Below are positions 44,172 through 54,418 of a stretch of DNA of 64,000 nucleotides, piece after piece. The stretch's first letter is position 1. Each line of letters starts with the position of its first letter. Origin of the DNA: an uncultured Spirochaetota bacterium (GTDB lineage Bacteria > Spirochaetota > Brachyspiria > Brachyspirales > Brachyspiraceae). The stretch spans positions 248,001 to 312,000 of the forward strand of contig CALXQJ010000002.1 in assembly GCA_944390575.1 (NCBI GenBank). Direction: 5' to 3'. Under the pieces are notes generated by a model that was given only the letters and a program-made list of their open reading frames with translations, did not search any database and was not told the origin of the DNA. The translations under genes were made by a program, and so were the position numbers.

Positions 44172-47100
44172 TTATTTTACATAGAACATATCAGTTGGAA
44201 TATAATCATCTATTATCACAGCATTTTTTAAATTTCTTCTAGATTGAACACTCATAACATTGTATGATCCTATACCAACATTTTGATTTTCTATTACAAC
44301 AGTTCTTTTCTCACTCAATTCTAAATCTATATTAGAAGTTCTAAGCTGATCAAAATATTCGCTAGCAAGAACAAAATACTTAAATGCTTCTTTTTCATTT
44401 TCTACAGTATTAGCTTCTACAGAGTTGTATGCGTAAGATACACCTATATTATTATAAAGGCTTGCTAAATAACTAACCAAAAAGAAGTCACTTTCTTTAC
44501 GCATTTCTAATCTTCCTTTTTGATCTCTCTTAGATAAAGCTAAGTTTAATGCATTTCTATAAAAACCATTAGCTAAATTAGCTCTGTCTAAATGTAAAAG
44601 AGCATTTCCAAGTGCATAAGATACTACACTATTATCTGGATTTTTCTGAAATAATGCATTAAATCCTTCAAATGCCTTATCATATTCTTTATCAGCATAG
44701 TATAGCCAAGATAAATTATATAATAATAATTCACTTCTAAGTTCAGGTGCTAAATTATCATAGGCTACCTTATAATGTTCTTTTGCTTTTTTATAGTTTT
44801 TCTCTTGATAAAAATATAAATTAGCTAAATTATAATTTGCATCTGGGTATACAGAGTTTATTTCTAATGCTTTATCAAAATTATTAATAGCATTAGCATA
44901 TTCTCCAACATTATAATATATTTGTCCAAGCATATTATATACAAACTCTTCTCCAGATTGTGCTCTATTATCTTGATAAATAGGTAATACATTATTAATT
45001 AATATTTCCTTAGCTTTATCATAATGTTTTAATCGCACTTCATAATCTGCATATCCTATTATAGATTCTAAGTTTCTAGGATATTTTTTTAATAATTTTT
45101 CAAATAAATTTCTTGCCTCATAAAACTTATCTTTATCTAAATAATATTTAGCCAATTTAGGGAAAATAAAATCATCAACATAATCTTTTTGCATTCTGTT
45201 AATTCTTTTTTCAAGTTCTACAACATTATTATAATTGTCTTTATATATATTTACGAGTAAAGCACCTTTTCTAGATATGATATTATCTCCATATTTATTA
45301 ATAATATCAGCATAAGTTTGAAGTGCATCATCATAATATGAAGGCATATTAAGATTTTTAGCTCTACTAACAAGTAAAGCACCTAAGTCTTCATATACTT
45401 TTATTACTTTTTTCTTTTTTGTAGTATATGATAGCATATCATTATATAATTCTTGCCCTTTTATATAATCTTCTTCAGATAATTGTGTTTCACCTTTTTT
45501 TCTATAATACATACCAAATAATATTCTTGTATCAAAGTTTCTTGGTTCTATATTTAAGGCTTTTTCTATTTTTTGATATGACTTATCAAATATTCCTTTG
45601 TCTAAGTATGCATTTGCATATTTATTGTACCATTTTATATTATTTGGAGTTAATTTATCTCCATGTGCAAAATTTCTTTCAGCTTCTTCAAAAGAATTAT
45701 CTTTTATATTAACAATTCCTTTTTCAAAGAATTTTTTAGCCATAATAGGCTTATATATAAACTGATAAGAAAGTAAAACAGTACCTAAAAATAATACTAA
45801 AGCAGCTGCAGATATTCTTATAATATCTGAGTAATCTTTTAATGCCTGTGGTACAGGAATGACATCTAATGCATTTTTCTTTATTTTTTCTGTTATATTA
45901 AGATTTAATTTTTCATTTATAAAGTTTGTTATAAATTTATTAGACTTTTTCTTTTCTAAATGACTTAAAAGATCTTTCATATCTTTTTCATCTAATTTTT
46001 CATTTAAAATAGAGTCTAATACATGATATCTTGTAATAGGAGATAATTCCTTTATTGTAGATATAATTTTATTATGATTTAATTTTTTATCTATATCACC
46101 ATATCTAGATTCACCTAAATTATTAGCTAATTCTGGTGGAGGAAGTCTATTTTCTGTGCTTTCTTGATTAGAATATATATTTTCATCTTCTAATATATTA
46201 TCTAGAGTAGGTACATCACTATCTAAATCATCTATTATATTATCAGAAGTATCTTCTTTATTTTCAATACTTTCTACTTTTGCTGCATTATTATTTTCTT
46301 CTGTTTCTGTGAGGCTACTATCTATATCATCTTCTAATATATCATCTAAAGGATTTTCATCTATTAAAGTATCATCATCTATCAAAGAGTTTGCATCTAT
46401 TAAAGTATCTTCTTTATTTTCTGTGTTTTCTATATTAGAATCTAAATTATCTTCTGTCTCTTCTTTTATATTTTCTAATTCTTGATTATCTTCTACTTCT
46501 TCTATAGTATCATTTTCTATATTATCATTATTATCTTCTAATATGTTATTTTCTTCTTCAGTAGTATTTTCTGTATTATCTTCATCATCTAATACACTTT
46601 CTAAACTATCTAAAGCATTATCTTCTATAGTATCATTTTCTATATTTTCTTCTTGAATATCATTTTCTTGAATAGCTTCTTCATTACTATCTTCTATAGT
46701 ATTTTCATCATTATCTATATTTTCTTCTTCATTATTATTATCATTTTCTATATCTTCTAAATCTATTAATGACTCAGGTACAGGTAATTCGTCCATTTCT
46801 GGAAGAGTTTCTATATTATCATTGGCATTTTTATTTTCTTCTTCTTGTAATTGTAAATTAAGTTCTTCTTCTAATTCTTTATCATCAGATAAATCTAAAT
46901 CACCAAGCTCTTCAAGCGCATTTTCATCTTCTATATTTTCAGACTTCTCTTCATTATTGATATTTTCTGCAATATCATTATTTTCTTTATTATTATCATC
47001 TAAATTATTATCATCTAATATACTTTCTAAATCATCTAAATTACTATCAGCCTCATCAACTACTTCTTCTATATTATCATCTAATATATTTTCTAAATTA

Positions 47101-47633
47101 TCTAAAGTATTATCTTCTTCTTTATTATCTATTTTATCATCATTTATATTTTCAACTATTTCATTATCACTTGTTTTATCATCATCTAATATATTTTCCA
47201 AGTCATCTAAAGTATTATCTTCATTTTCTTTATTTTCAACATCTTCTTTTACACTTTCTGTATCATCATTATCTAATATATTTTCTAAGTCATCTAAAGT
47301 GTTGTCTTCATTTTCTTTGTTTTCTGTTTCTTCTTTTACACTTTCTGTATCATCATTATCTAATATATTTTCCAAGTCATCTAAAGTGCTATCTTCATCT
47401 TCTTTGTTTTCTGTCTCTTCTTTTGCATTTTCTGTATTTTCTATATAATCCAAATTATCCAACTCATCTATAGAAGGTAAATTATTATCTTTCAAAGATT
47501 CTTCCATTAATTCATCAGTAAAAACTGACTTAAAAGCATCTAAATCATCCTGTGATAATTCTTTTGGTAAAGTTTTATTTCCTATAAGTAGGGCTAAACT
47601 ACCCAGTTTTTCTAAATCTTCTATATTAGGCAT
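44172..47633 (-). CDS. Large acidic TPR membrane protein with tandem repeats
   Basis: The 1153-residue protein has three parts. Residues about 30-500 are very rich in Asp, Glu and Asn, made of repeated units around LDDLENILDN. One hydrophobic helix (about 612-630, IRISAAALVLFLGTVLLSYQF) follows. The rest is about ten tetratricopeptide repeats such as EFVYNMLGQIYYNVGEYANAI and DANYNLANLYFYQEKNYKKA. With no signal peptide the acidic part is probably cytoplasmic and the TPR part outside. It could be a scaffold joining a cytoplasmic partner to an envelope complex; the function is unknown. Three of the acidic units are 87-bp tandem repeats. Confidence 0.8.
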   Translation of the reverse strand: MPNIEDLEKLGSLALLIGNKTLPKELSQDDLDAFKSVFTDELMEESLKDNNLPSIDELDNLDYIENTENAKEETENKEDEDSTLDDLENILDNDDTESVKEETENKENEDNTLDDLENILDNDDTESVKEDVENKENEDNTLDDLENILDDDKTSDNEIVENINDDKIDNKEEDNTLDNLENILDDNIEEVVDEADSNLDDLESILDDNNLDDNNKENNDIAENINNEEKSENIEDENALEELGDLDLSDDKELEEELNLQLQEEENKNANDNIETLPEMDELPVPESLIDLEDIENDNNNEEENIDNDENTIEDSNEEAIQENDIQEENIENDTIEDNALDSLESVLDDEDNTENTTEEENNILEDNNDNIENDTIEEVEDNQELENIKEETEDNLDSNIENTENKEDTLIDANSLIDDDTLIDENPLDDILEDDIDSSLTETEENNNAAKVESIENKEDTSDNIIDDLDSDVPTLDNILEDENIYSNQESTENRLPPPELANNLGESRYGDIDKKLNHNKIISTIKELSPITRYHVLDSILNEKLDEKDMKDLLSHLEKKKSNKFITNFINEKLNLNITEKIKKNALDVIPVPQALKDYSDIIRISAAALVLFLGTVLLSYQFIYKPIMAKKFFEKGIVNIKDNSFEEAERNFAHGDKLTPNNIKWYNKYANAYLDKGIFDKSYQKIEKALNIEPRNFDTRILFGMYYRKKGETQLSEEDYIKGQELYNDMLSYTTKKKKVIKVYEDLGALLVSRAKNLNMPSYYDDALQTYADIINKYGDNIISRKGALLVNIYKDNYNNVVELEKRINRMQKDYVDDFIFPKLAKYYLDKDKFYEARNLFEKLLKKYPRNLESIIGYADYEVRLKHYDKAKEILINNVLPIYQDNRAQSGEEFVYNMLGQIYYNVGEYANAINNFDKALEINSVYPDANYNLANLYFYQEKNYKKAKEHYKVAYDNLAPELRSELLLYNLSWLYYADKEYDKAFEGFNALFQKNPDNSVVSYALGNALLHLDRANLANGFYRNALNLALSKRDQKGRLEMRKESDFFLVSYLASLYNNIGVSYAYNSVEANTVENEKEAFKYFVLASEYFDQLRTSNIDLELSEKRTVVIENQNVGIGSYNVMSVQSRRNLKNAVIIDDYIPTDMFYVK
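47167..47427 (-). repeat. Three 87-bp tandem repeats in the TPR gene
   Basis: Copies lie at 47341-47427, 47254-47340 and 47167-47253. The first two are nearly identical; the third has drifted. Each encodes 29 residues around NTLDDLENILDNDD, and 87 is a multiple of three, so gain or loss of a copy keeps the frame. Confidence 0.85.
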
Positions 47634-47678
47634 ATTTCTTTTCTATATTTTTAGTATAAAATTATTTTTAGTTAACAT

Positions 47679-47706
47679 ATTCTATTATATATAAAAAATA
47701 TGTCAA
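47679..47706 (-). promoter_or_regulatory. Predicted promoter of the TPR gene
   Basis: On the minus strand TTGACA (47706-47701) and TAGAAT (47684-47679) are 16 bases apart, the same hexamers and spacing as the small RNA promoter. It lies between atpC and the TPR gene, so the latter can be transcribed on its own. Confidence 0.5.
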
Positions 47707-47760
47707 ATTAAGTCTCGGATTATAAAAAAAATACAATAGAATATTTTATTATAAAGTTTC

Positions 47761-48174
47761 TTATTTTAAAACTAATTCTAATTGCTTTTTGTATTTATCT
47801 AACTGTAGATGAATTCTCTTTGTTTCTTCAGAATTAATAGATCTTATTTGAGCTAATTCATTAATTTTTTGTTTAATATCATCAGCATTGATGTCTTTTG
47901 GTAGAGTAGCTTTTTCTACTAAAACAACTATAGTATTTTGTGACATCTCTGCAATACCACCTTCTACATACATATTAATCAAGTTCTTTTCTTCATCATA
48001 TATTTTAAGCTCCCCATAATTAATACTTATTATATAAGGGCAATGATTTGAGTATATAGATACATACCCAGTATGAGATGGAATTTCTATATGTTCTATT
48101 TTTAATGCTCTTATAATAGGACCTTCTTTAGTGATGACAGAACAATTTAATGGTTTTTTAGTAGTAGTAGACAT
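47761..48174 (-). CDS. atpC: F-type ATP synthase epsilon subunit
   Basis: The 137-residue protein matches the epsilon subunit: an N-terminal beta sandwich (LNCSVITKEGPIIRALKIEHIEIPSHTGYVSI, cited by EIPSHTGYVSIYSNHCPY, and GGIAEMSQNTIVVLVEKA) and a C-terminal helical hairpin. Epsilon couples and inhibits the rotor of F1. No other atp gene is next to it, whereas it usually ends the atp operon. It is 95 bases after a thioesterase gene. Either the operon has been split or this is an extra copy. Confidence 0.85.
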   Translation of the reverse strand: MSTTTKKPLNCSVITKEGPIIRALKIEHIEIPSHTGYVSIYSNHCPYIISINYGELKIYDEEKNLINMYVEGGIAEMSQNTIVVLVEKATLPKDINADDIKQKINELAQIRSINSEETKRIHLQLDKYKKQLELVLK

Positions 48175-48269
48175 TTTACTCTCTCACTTTTATGATTATA
48201 AATAAATTATCTCTTATTATTTTAGTATGATTAAAAAAAATATCAATAAAAATATTAATAATACAAAAA

Positions 48270-48677
48270 TTATTTTGCTTTTAATAAAATATTATAAATA
48301 TCATCATTAGGGCGTACTATTTTACCATTTCTATCTATAAATGGATGAAGAGTATATCCGCTAGAGTATATAATACTTTCATCTTCATTTTTTATTTCAT
48401 ATTTTAGTTTTATAGAAACATTTTTAAGTTCAGAAACTTGTGTATGTATAACAATTAAATCATCATACTTAATAGATACTCTATAATCTACAAAAGCCTC
48501 TTTAACTGGAAATAGTATTCCATATTCTTCTATTTTTTTATAAGACATTCCAAGTTCTCTTAAAAGTTCTGTTCTTCCTATTTCAAAATATTTTAAGTAG
48601 TTAGAATGATAAACAACTCCCATTTGATCTGTATCAGCATATATAACTCTTACTTTTGTTTTATTTATATGTGGCAT
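48270..48677 (-). CDS. YbgC/4-hydroxybenzoyl-CoA-type thioesterase
   Basis: The 135-residue hot-dog-fold protein contains VIYADTDQMGVVYHSNYLKYFEIGRTELL, quoted by its core YADTDQMGVVYHSNYLKYFE, with the catalytic Asp, and the central FVDYRVSIKYDDLIVI strands. It would hydrolyse acyl-CoA or acyl-ACP. In other bacteria ybgC sits with tol-pal genes; here it is followed by atpC, so its partner is unclear. Confidence 0.87.
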   Translation of the reverse strand: MPHINKTKVRVIYADTDQMGVVYHSNYLKYFEIGRTELLRELGMSYKKIEEYGILFPVKEAFVDYRVSIKYDDLIVIHTQVSELKNVSIKLKYEIKNEDESIIYSSGYTLHPFIDRNGKIVRPNDDIYNILLKAK

Positions 48678-48727
48678 AAATTATAGTCCTATTATTTTTT
48701 TATTATTATACTATATTAAAAAATATA

Positions 48728-48756
48728 TTGTAATAATATTAATATTATTTTATAAT
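48728..48756 (+). promoter_or_regulatory. Predicted guaB promoter
   Basis: TTGTAA (48728-48733) and TATAAT (48751-48756) with a 17-base spacer; the leader of about 45 bases is too short for a purine riboswitch and shows none. Confidence 0.45.
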
Positions 48757-48806
48757 AATGCTTTGAATTTTTTTATTATTAATTTTTTATTTATGAGGTG
48801 TATATT

Positions 48807-49940
48807 ATGTCTATACAAGCTAAAGAAGCCTTAACTTTTGATGATGTTTTATTAGTTCCACAAGAATCAGATATTCTACCTCATGATGTTTCATTAGAAA
48901 GTAAGTTAACAAGTAATATAACATTAAAAACACCGCTTATAAGCTCTCCAATGGATACAGTAACAGAATCTCAAATGGCTATTGCTATGGCATTATGTGG
49001 TGGACTTGGTGTTATTCATAAGAATATGCCTTTAGAGTTGCAGGCTAAGGAAGTTGAGATAGTAAAGTCATTTAGTGATTTTTCTTCTGTAGAAAATAAG
49101 GATAATATAAGTTTATCAAAAAAGGATGGTAAATTATTAGTTGCTGCTGCTATTGGTATATCTGAAGATAGATATGATAGAATAGAAGCTTTAATAAAAG
49201 CTGGAGTAGACGCTATAGTAATAGATACTGCACATGGACATTCTAAGAATGTTCTTGTTGCTATTAAGGAATTAAAGAATAATTATTCTCAAGTAGATGT
49301 TATAGCTGGTAATATAGCTACTAAGGATGGAGCTTTAGCTTTGATAGATTCTGGAGTAGATGCTATAAAAATAGGTATAGGTGCTGGTTCTATTTGTACT
49401 ACTCGTATTATAGCGGGTGTAGGGGTTCCACAACTTACTGCTGTTGCTGAGGCTTCTAAGGTTGCATCTGATAATAATGTTGGTGCTATTGCTGATGGTG
49501 GAATAAAATATTCTGGTGATATTGTTAAGGCTTTTGCTGTTGGGGCTAATGCTGTTATGGCTGGGGGGCTTTTTTCTTCTACTTATGAGACTCCTGGAGA
49601 GGTTATTGTTATTGATGGTAAGAAGTATAAACTCTATCGTGGTATGGGGTCTGTTGGTGCTATGATTTATGGTAGTAAGGATAGATATTTTCAGAGTAAG
49701 GTTGATGTTAAGTCTAAATTTGTACCTGAGGGTATAGAGGGTGTTACTGAGTATAAAGGTCATATTGCTGATGTTGTTTATCAATTAGTTGGTGGTATAC
49801 GTGCTGGTATGGGGTATGTTGGGGCTAAAGATTTAAAGGCTCTTAGAGATAAAGCTGAGTTTGTACGTATAACAAATCAAGGTTTAGCAGAAAGTCATGT
49901 ACATGATGTAAAGATTACTACTAAAGCTCCTAATTATTAA
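48807..49940 (+). CDS. guaB: IMP dehydrogenase lacking CBS domains
   Basis: GuaB oxidises IMP to XMP, the first step to GMP. The 377-residue protein has [33 protein letters not shown], the catalytic loop [11 protein letters not shown] with C197, and the flap region [17 protein letters not shown]. About 20 residues (88-106) stand where the two CBS domains (over 100 residues) would be, so the regulatory Bateman module is missing, as in Borrelia GuaB. AGGTG precedes the ATG at 48807. No guaA is adjacent. Confidence 0.93.
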   Translation: MSIQAKEALTFDDVLLVPQESDILPHDVSLESKLTSNITLKTPLISSPMDTVTESQMAIAMALCGGLGVIHKNMPLELQAKEVEIVKSFSDFSSVENKDNISLSKKDGKLLVAAAIGISEDRYDRIEALIKAGVDAIVIDTAHGHSKNVLVAIKELKNNYSQVDVIAGNIATKDGALALIDSGVDAIKIGIGAGSICTTRIIAGVGVPQLTAVAEASKVASDNNVGAIADGGIKYSGDIVKAFAVGANAVMAGGLFSSTYETPGEVIVIDGKKYKLYRGMGSVGAMIYGSKDRYFQSKVDVKSKFVPEGIEGVTEYKGHIADVVYQLVGGIRAGMGYVGAKDLKALRDKAEFVRITNQGLAESHVHDVKITTKAPNY

Positions 49941-49965
49941 AAAATCTATTTTTTTAGATATATAT

Positions 49966-51066
49966 TTATTTCTTTATTTTAAATATACAAATAGTAAAAT
50001 CATCATCAGGTGTTCTATATGATAAATATTCATAAAAGTCTTTCTTTATATTCTCTAATTGATGATGTACATCTAAGTTTTTAGATTTGTTAAATATATT
50101 TTTTAATCTATTAATACCATATATATCATATTTATTTTTAGATCTTGAGGCTTCTATTACTCCATCAGTAAAAAATAATATAGAATCATTAGCTTCTAAT
50201 TCTATACTTTCTTCTTCATAGTATGCTTTTGGAAAAAGTCCAACTATAGTTCCACCTTTACTACATTCTATAATTTGATTACTTTTTTGTATTAATAAAG
50301 GGGTATGAGAGGCATTAGAGTATGTTATTTTCTTATTTATTATATCTATCTCTGCTAATATCATTGTAAGATAATAATTAGGTGGAAATACATCTATTAA
50401 ATATTCATTAATATCATACATTAGACTTTTTATATTTTTATATGAAGAAGCTAAATTTCTAAAAGCAACTTTAAACATTGAAGTTATAATTCCAGCATCA
50501 ACACCATGTCCAGCAATATCAGCTATAACAAATAGTATTCTACTTCCTTCTTTGTTTAATTTAATATAATCAAAAAAATCCCCACCTATAACATCTAATG
50601 GTATATATAGAAAATCTGATGATATAAAAGAATTATTTAATTTCTTTTTCATAATCATAGATTCTTGTAATTTTCTAACCTTTTGCATTTCTTTATTATA
50701 ATTTTTTAATTTTGCGTATAATAGATTATATCTACCTATAATGTATTCATTTTTTTCTTTTAATGAAATAATGGCATTTTGATAGTCATTTATTAATGAG
50801 CTGTTTATTTTTACTTTTTTATATATAATTCCATTTTCTTCTTTTTCTTCTATTTCTTCTGTATCTATTATTGAATGAGAGTGAACTTTTACTTTGTATA
50901 ATAGGAAAATAGATATTATTATAATTATAAATAATATTAAAAGAGAAATAAAAATATTATTTTCTTTATATTTAAATATAGATGCAGTACAAATAAGAAT
51001 AAATGATATTATAATACCAACAGTTATAAACTTTAAAAAAATTAATATCTTCTCTTCTTTATTCAT
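49966..51066 (-). CDS. SpoIIE/RsbU-type PP2C phosphatase, membrane-anchored
   Basis: The 366-residue protein has two N-terminal membrane helices (about 9-28 and 36-57), a coiled-coil linker, and a PP2C-type serine phosphatase domain with the metal motifs DVIGGDFFDYI and ADIAGHGVDAGIITSMF, and FFTDGVIEASRSK near the C-terminus. Such phosphatases activate anti-anti-sigma proteins in partner-switching systems. No STAS or anti-sigma kinase gene is nearby. It is 14 bases after cvpA and likely co-transcribed with it. Confidence 0.85.
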   Translation of the reverse strand: MNKEEKILIFLKFITVGIIISFILICTASIFKYKENNIFISLLILFIIIIISIFLLYKVKVHSHSIIDTEEIEEKEENGIIYKKVKINSSLINDYQNAIISLKEKNEYIIGRYNLLYAKLKNYNKEMQKVRKLQESMIMKKKLNNSFISSDFLYIPLDVIGGDFFDYIKLNKEGSRILFVIADIAGHGVDAGIITSMFKVAFRNLASSYKNIKSLMYDINEYLIDVFPPNYYLTMILAEIDIINKKITYSNASHTPLLIQKSNQIIECSKGGTIVGLFPKAYYEEESIELEANDSILFFTDGVIEASRSKNKYDIYGINRLKNIFNKSKNLDVHHQLENIKKDFYEYLSYRTPDDDFTICIFKIKK

Positions 51067-51080
51067 AATTTATAAAACTC

Positions 51081-51518
51081 TTATAACCTTAAAATATCAT
51101 TAATAGTAATATACATATAATTTAATATTTTAGAGTTAATATTAATATTATTATTAAAAGTTAATGCTATATTAAAAACTATATATATAATGATACATAT
51201 AGAACTTATGGCAAATAGAGCCCCAAGTACTCTATCTACCCATCCTAAAAATATAACTTTTAATATCTTTTTGAAGCTTTTTTCTACTTTAGATAGTATA
51301 ATTCTGCTAATAGAGTATGTGGCTAAAAAAACTATAATTTTTAATATAAAAGAATGATCGAAGTATTTAGATGTATGATTATAAATAACAGGTCCAATAA
51401 TTATAGTTGCGATAATGGCTATTATAGGTACTGATAGTGTTATAATACCTTTGTAAAAACCATATAATAAACTAAAAGCTAAAATAACTAATAATGTTAA
51501 ATCTATTGTATTATACAT
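51081..51518 (-). CDS. CvpA-family membrane protein
   Basis: The 145-residue protein has four predicted membrane helices and follows CvpA: TIDLTLLVILAFSLLYGFYKG at the N-terminus and the GWVDRVLGALFAI segment before the last helix. CvpA homologues affect envelope stress resistance and, in E. coli, colicin V export; the molecular role is unclear. It is the first gene of a two-gene unit with the PP2C phosphatase. Confidence 0.78.
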   Translation of the reverse strand: MYNTIDLTLLVILAFSLLYGFYKGIITLSVPIIAIIATIIIGPVIYNHTSKYFDHSFILKIIVFLATYSISRIILSKVEKSFKKILKVIFLGWVDRVLGALFAISSICIIIYIVFNIALTFNNNININSKILNYMYITINDILRL

Positions 51519-51661
51519 ACACTATAAGCACTCACTTCTATATAAAGATAGTATTATAGATTATGATTTTAATATTTTCAATTATTTATTATTTTACTAT
51601 TTATTATTATGTATAATATATCAACTTTACTTATTTATTTTATAATAGTATAATTCTTTCT

Positions 51662-54415
51662 ATGAAAAAGCAATTTCTTATTATAGACGGTTTTGGTATT
51701 TTATACAGATACCATTTTATTTTTATGAAAAATCCTTTAATCAATTCTAAAGGACAAAATGTTTCTTCTATCAATGGTTTTTTGAGAACTTATTTTTCTT
51801 TAATAAATACATATCCATCTGATTATGTAGCTATAGCTCTTGATAGTTCTAAGAAAACTTTTAGAAATGAGATATATTCTGCTTATAAAGAAAATAGAGA
51901 AAGTATGCCTGATGATTTAAGAAGTCAGATACCAATACTTTATGAGCTTATAGATGCTCTTGGTATATCGAGACTTGTTTTAGAGAACTATGAAGCTGAT
52001 GATATAGTTGGTGCAGTATCTGAAAGTAATAAAAATAATAATATCAAAACTATAATTTATTCTCCAGATAAGGATATACTACAGTTGGTTTGTGATGATG
52101 TTTTTGTTATAACAAGTAATAAAGATAATGAACTTACTGAGTATGATACTCAAAAAGTAAAAGAAAAAAGAGGAGTATATCCAAATCAAATAGTAGACTT
52201 ACTATCTCTTATGGGGGATACTTCTGATAATATACCTGGTGTTAAGGGTATAGGTGAGAAAACTGCTATTAAGCTTTTAGATGAGTATTCTACTTTGGAT
52301 GGAATATATGATAATATAGATTCTATTAAAGGTAAATTACAAGAAAAATTAGTTGCTGATAGAGAAAATGCTTATATGAGTTATAAACTTGCAACTATAA
52401 AAAGAGATATAGAAAATTTTAATATAGATTATGCAAAGATAGAAGAAAATAAAATAAATATAGATGAAGTTAATAGAATATTAGATGATTTAGAGCTTAA
52501 GCAAATTAGAGAAAAAATCAATTCTTATGTAAAGAATGATGGTAAAACTACAAAGGATGATAAAGTAAAGATATCTGATAAAAATACTCAAGATGAGAAA
52601 AAAGAGATGTTAGTTCATAGTGCTAAAACATCTAAGGCTAATTATTATTTAATAGAAAATGAAATAGAGTTAGAGAATTTATTTAGAGATATAATAGCAA
52701 AAAAGATTGTATGTATAGATTTTGAGACTACAGGTCTTGATATATTTAATGATAGGATTATAGGTATATCTTTTTGTATAAAATCTAATGAGGCATTTTA
52801 TTTAGATTTAAGTGGTAGAACAAATATTGATATTAATAAATGTTTGTCTTTATTTTATGATTTAATAGAGAGAGAAGATATAAAAATAATAGGTCATAAT
52901 TTGAAGTATGAGTATAAAATGCTTAGAGCTATTAATAAGAATATTTCTAATATGTATTTTGATACTATGCTTGCTGCTTATATTATAAACTCTACTCGTT
53001 CTCGTTATAATATGGATGATCTTGCACTTGCTTATTTATCTTATAATACTATTAAGTATGATGATATAACTGATAATGCTAAAAAGACTTTACTTGATGT
53101 TGAGCTTGATACTGTTGTTGAGTATGCTTGTGAGGATGCTGATATAACATTTAAGCTTTATGAAGTTTTTATAAAAATAATAGAAGAGAGAAAACTTTCT
53201 GATTTATTTTTTAATGTAGAGATGCCTTTGATTCGAGTACTTGCTGATATGGAATTTGATGGTGTTTATATTAGTATAGATAGAATGAAAAAGTTATCAG
53301 ATGAGTATTCTTTATTATTAGATAAAACAAGAGATAGTATATATAAAGAAGCAGGTGAGGAGTTTAATATACAGTCCCCAAAACAGTTGGAGGCGATACT
53401 TATTAAAAAGGGTATTAAGCTTACTAAGAAAACAAAAACAGGTTATTCTACAGATGAAGAAGTATTAAATGATTTAGCATCAGAACATAAAATAGCAAGA
53501 GATTTGCTTGTATATAGAAAATATACAAAATTAAAAAATACATATTTAGATGTATTTCCAACATTGGTAAATAGTAAAACAGGTAGAATACATGCTTCTT
53601 TTAATCAAACAGTAACATCTACAGGTCGTTTATCTTCCTCAGAACCTAATTTACAAAATATACCTGCAAGAGGTTATGAAGGAAAAGATATTAGAAATAC
53701 ATTTATAGCAGAAGATGGCAATATGCTAATAGCTGCGGATTATTCTCAGATAGAGTTAAGATTATTAGCACATTTTAGTGAAGATAAAGCACTTTGTGAT
53801 GCATTCAAAAACAATGATGATATTCATAGAAAAACAGCTATGAAAATATATTCAGTAGCAAAAGAGCATGTTACATCTTCTATGCGTAATACTGCTAAAA
53901 TTATAAACTTCTCTATAATTTATGGTAAAACAGCTTTTGGACTTTCTAAAGAGCTTGGTATAAAAAGAAAAGAAGCTGATGATTTTATAAAGAGTTATTT
54001 TAGTACATATTCAAGAGTAAAACCATTTTGTGAAGAAGTAGTTGAAGATGTTCGTAAAAATGGTATTGTACGAACTATGCTTGGTCGAGTACGTGACTTT
54101 TCTAAAACTATAAACTCATCTAATGCTGTTGTACGTAATGAGGCAGAGAGAATGGCACTTAATACTCTTATTCAAGGTAGTGCTGCTGATATGATAAAAG
54201 TAGCTATGATAGCAATTCACAGAGAGTTTCAGAATCATTTTAAAACAGCTCGTATTGTTATGCAGGTTCATGATGAATTAGTAGTTGAAGTATCAAAGGA
54301 AGAAGTTGATAAGGCAATGGAAGTTATGAAAAGTATAATGGAGCATTCTGTTAAGGCTAATGTACCTATAGTTGTAGATATTCATAAAGGTAGTAGCTGG
54401 GGTGAGGTGCATTAA
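51662..54415 (+). CDS. polA: DNA polymerase I
   Basis: The 917-residue protein has all three activities. The 5' nuclease (1-290) shows YEADDIVGAV and the LMGDTSDNIPGVKGIGEKTA helix-hairpin-helix. The 3'-5' exonuclease appears active, with CIDFETTGLD, GHNLKYEYKML and YACEDADITF. The polymerase has ADYSQIELRLLAHFSED, RNTAKIINFSIIYGKTAFG and MQVHDELVVEV. It fills gaps in repair and removes Okazaki primers. It is divergent from cvpA and ends four bases from the convergent oppA-like gene. Confidence 0.95.
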   Translation: MKKQFLIIDGFGILYRYHFIFMKNPLINSKGQNVSSINGFLRTYFSLINTYPSDYVAIALDSSKKTFRNEIYSAYKENRESMPDDLRSQIPILYELIDALGISRLVLENYEADDIVGAVSESNKNNNIKTIIYSPDKDILQLVCDDVFVITSNKDNELTEYDTQKVKEKRGVYPNQIVDLLSLMGDTSDNIPGVKGIGEKTAIKLLDEYSTLDGIYDNIDSIKGKLQEKLVADRENAYMSYKLATIKRDIENFNIDYAKIEENKINIDEVNRILDDLELKQIREKINSYVKNDGKTTKDDKVKISDKNTQDEKKEMLVHSAKTSKANYYLIENEIELENLFRDIIAKKIVCIDFETTGLDIFNDRIIGISFCIKSNEAFYLDLSGRTNIDINKCLSLFYDLIEREDIKIIGHNLKYEYKMLRAINKNISNMYFDTMLAAYIINSTRSRYNMDDLALAYLSYNTIKYDDITDNAKKTLLDVELDTVVEYACEDADITFKLYEVFIKIIEERKLSDLFFNVEMPLIRVLADMEFDGVYISIDRMKKLSDEYSLLLDKTRDSIYKEAGEEFNIQSPKQLEAILIKKGIKLTKKTKTGYSTDEEVLNDLASEHKIARDLLVYRKYTKLKNTYLDVFPTLVNSKTGRIHASFNQTVTSTGRLSSSEPNLQNIPARGYEGKDIRNTFIAEDGNMLIAADYSQIELRLLAHFSEDKALCDAFKNNDDIHRKTAMKIYSVAKEHVTSSMRNTAKIINFSIIYGKTAFGLSKELGIKRKEADDFIKSYFSTYSRVKPFCEEVVEDVRKNGIVRTMLGRVRDFSKTINSSNAVVRNEAERMALNTLIQGSAADMIKVAMIAIHREFQNHFKTARIVMQVHDELVVEVSKEEVDKAMEVMKSIMEHSVKANVPIVVDIHKGSSWGEVH

Positions 54416-54418
54416 TTA

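Noticed and set aside
46822-47448. A 208-residue Ser/Leu-rich plus-strand frame
   Set aside because: It is the mirror of the acidic repeat region of the TPR gene; its composition follows from complementing GAA/GAT-rich codons.
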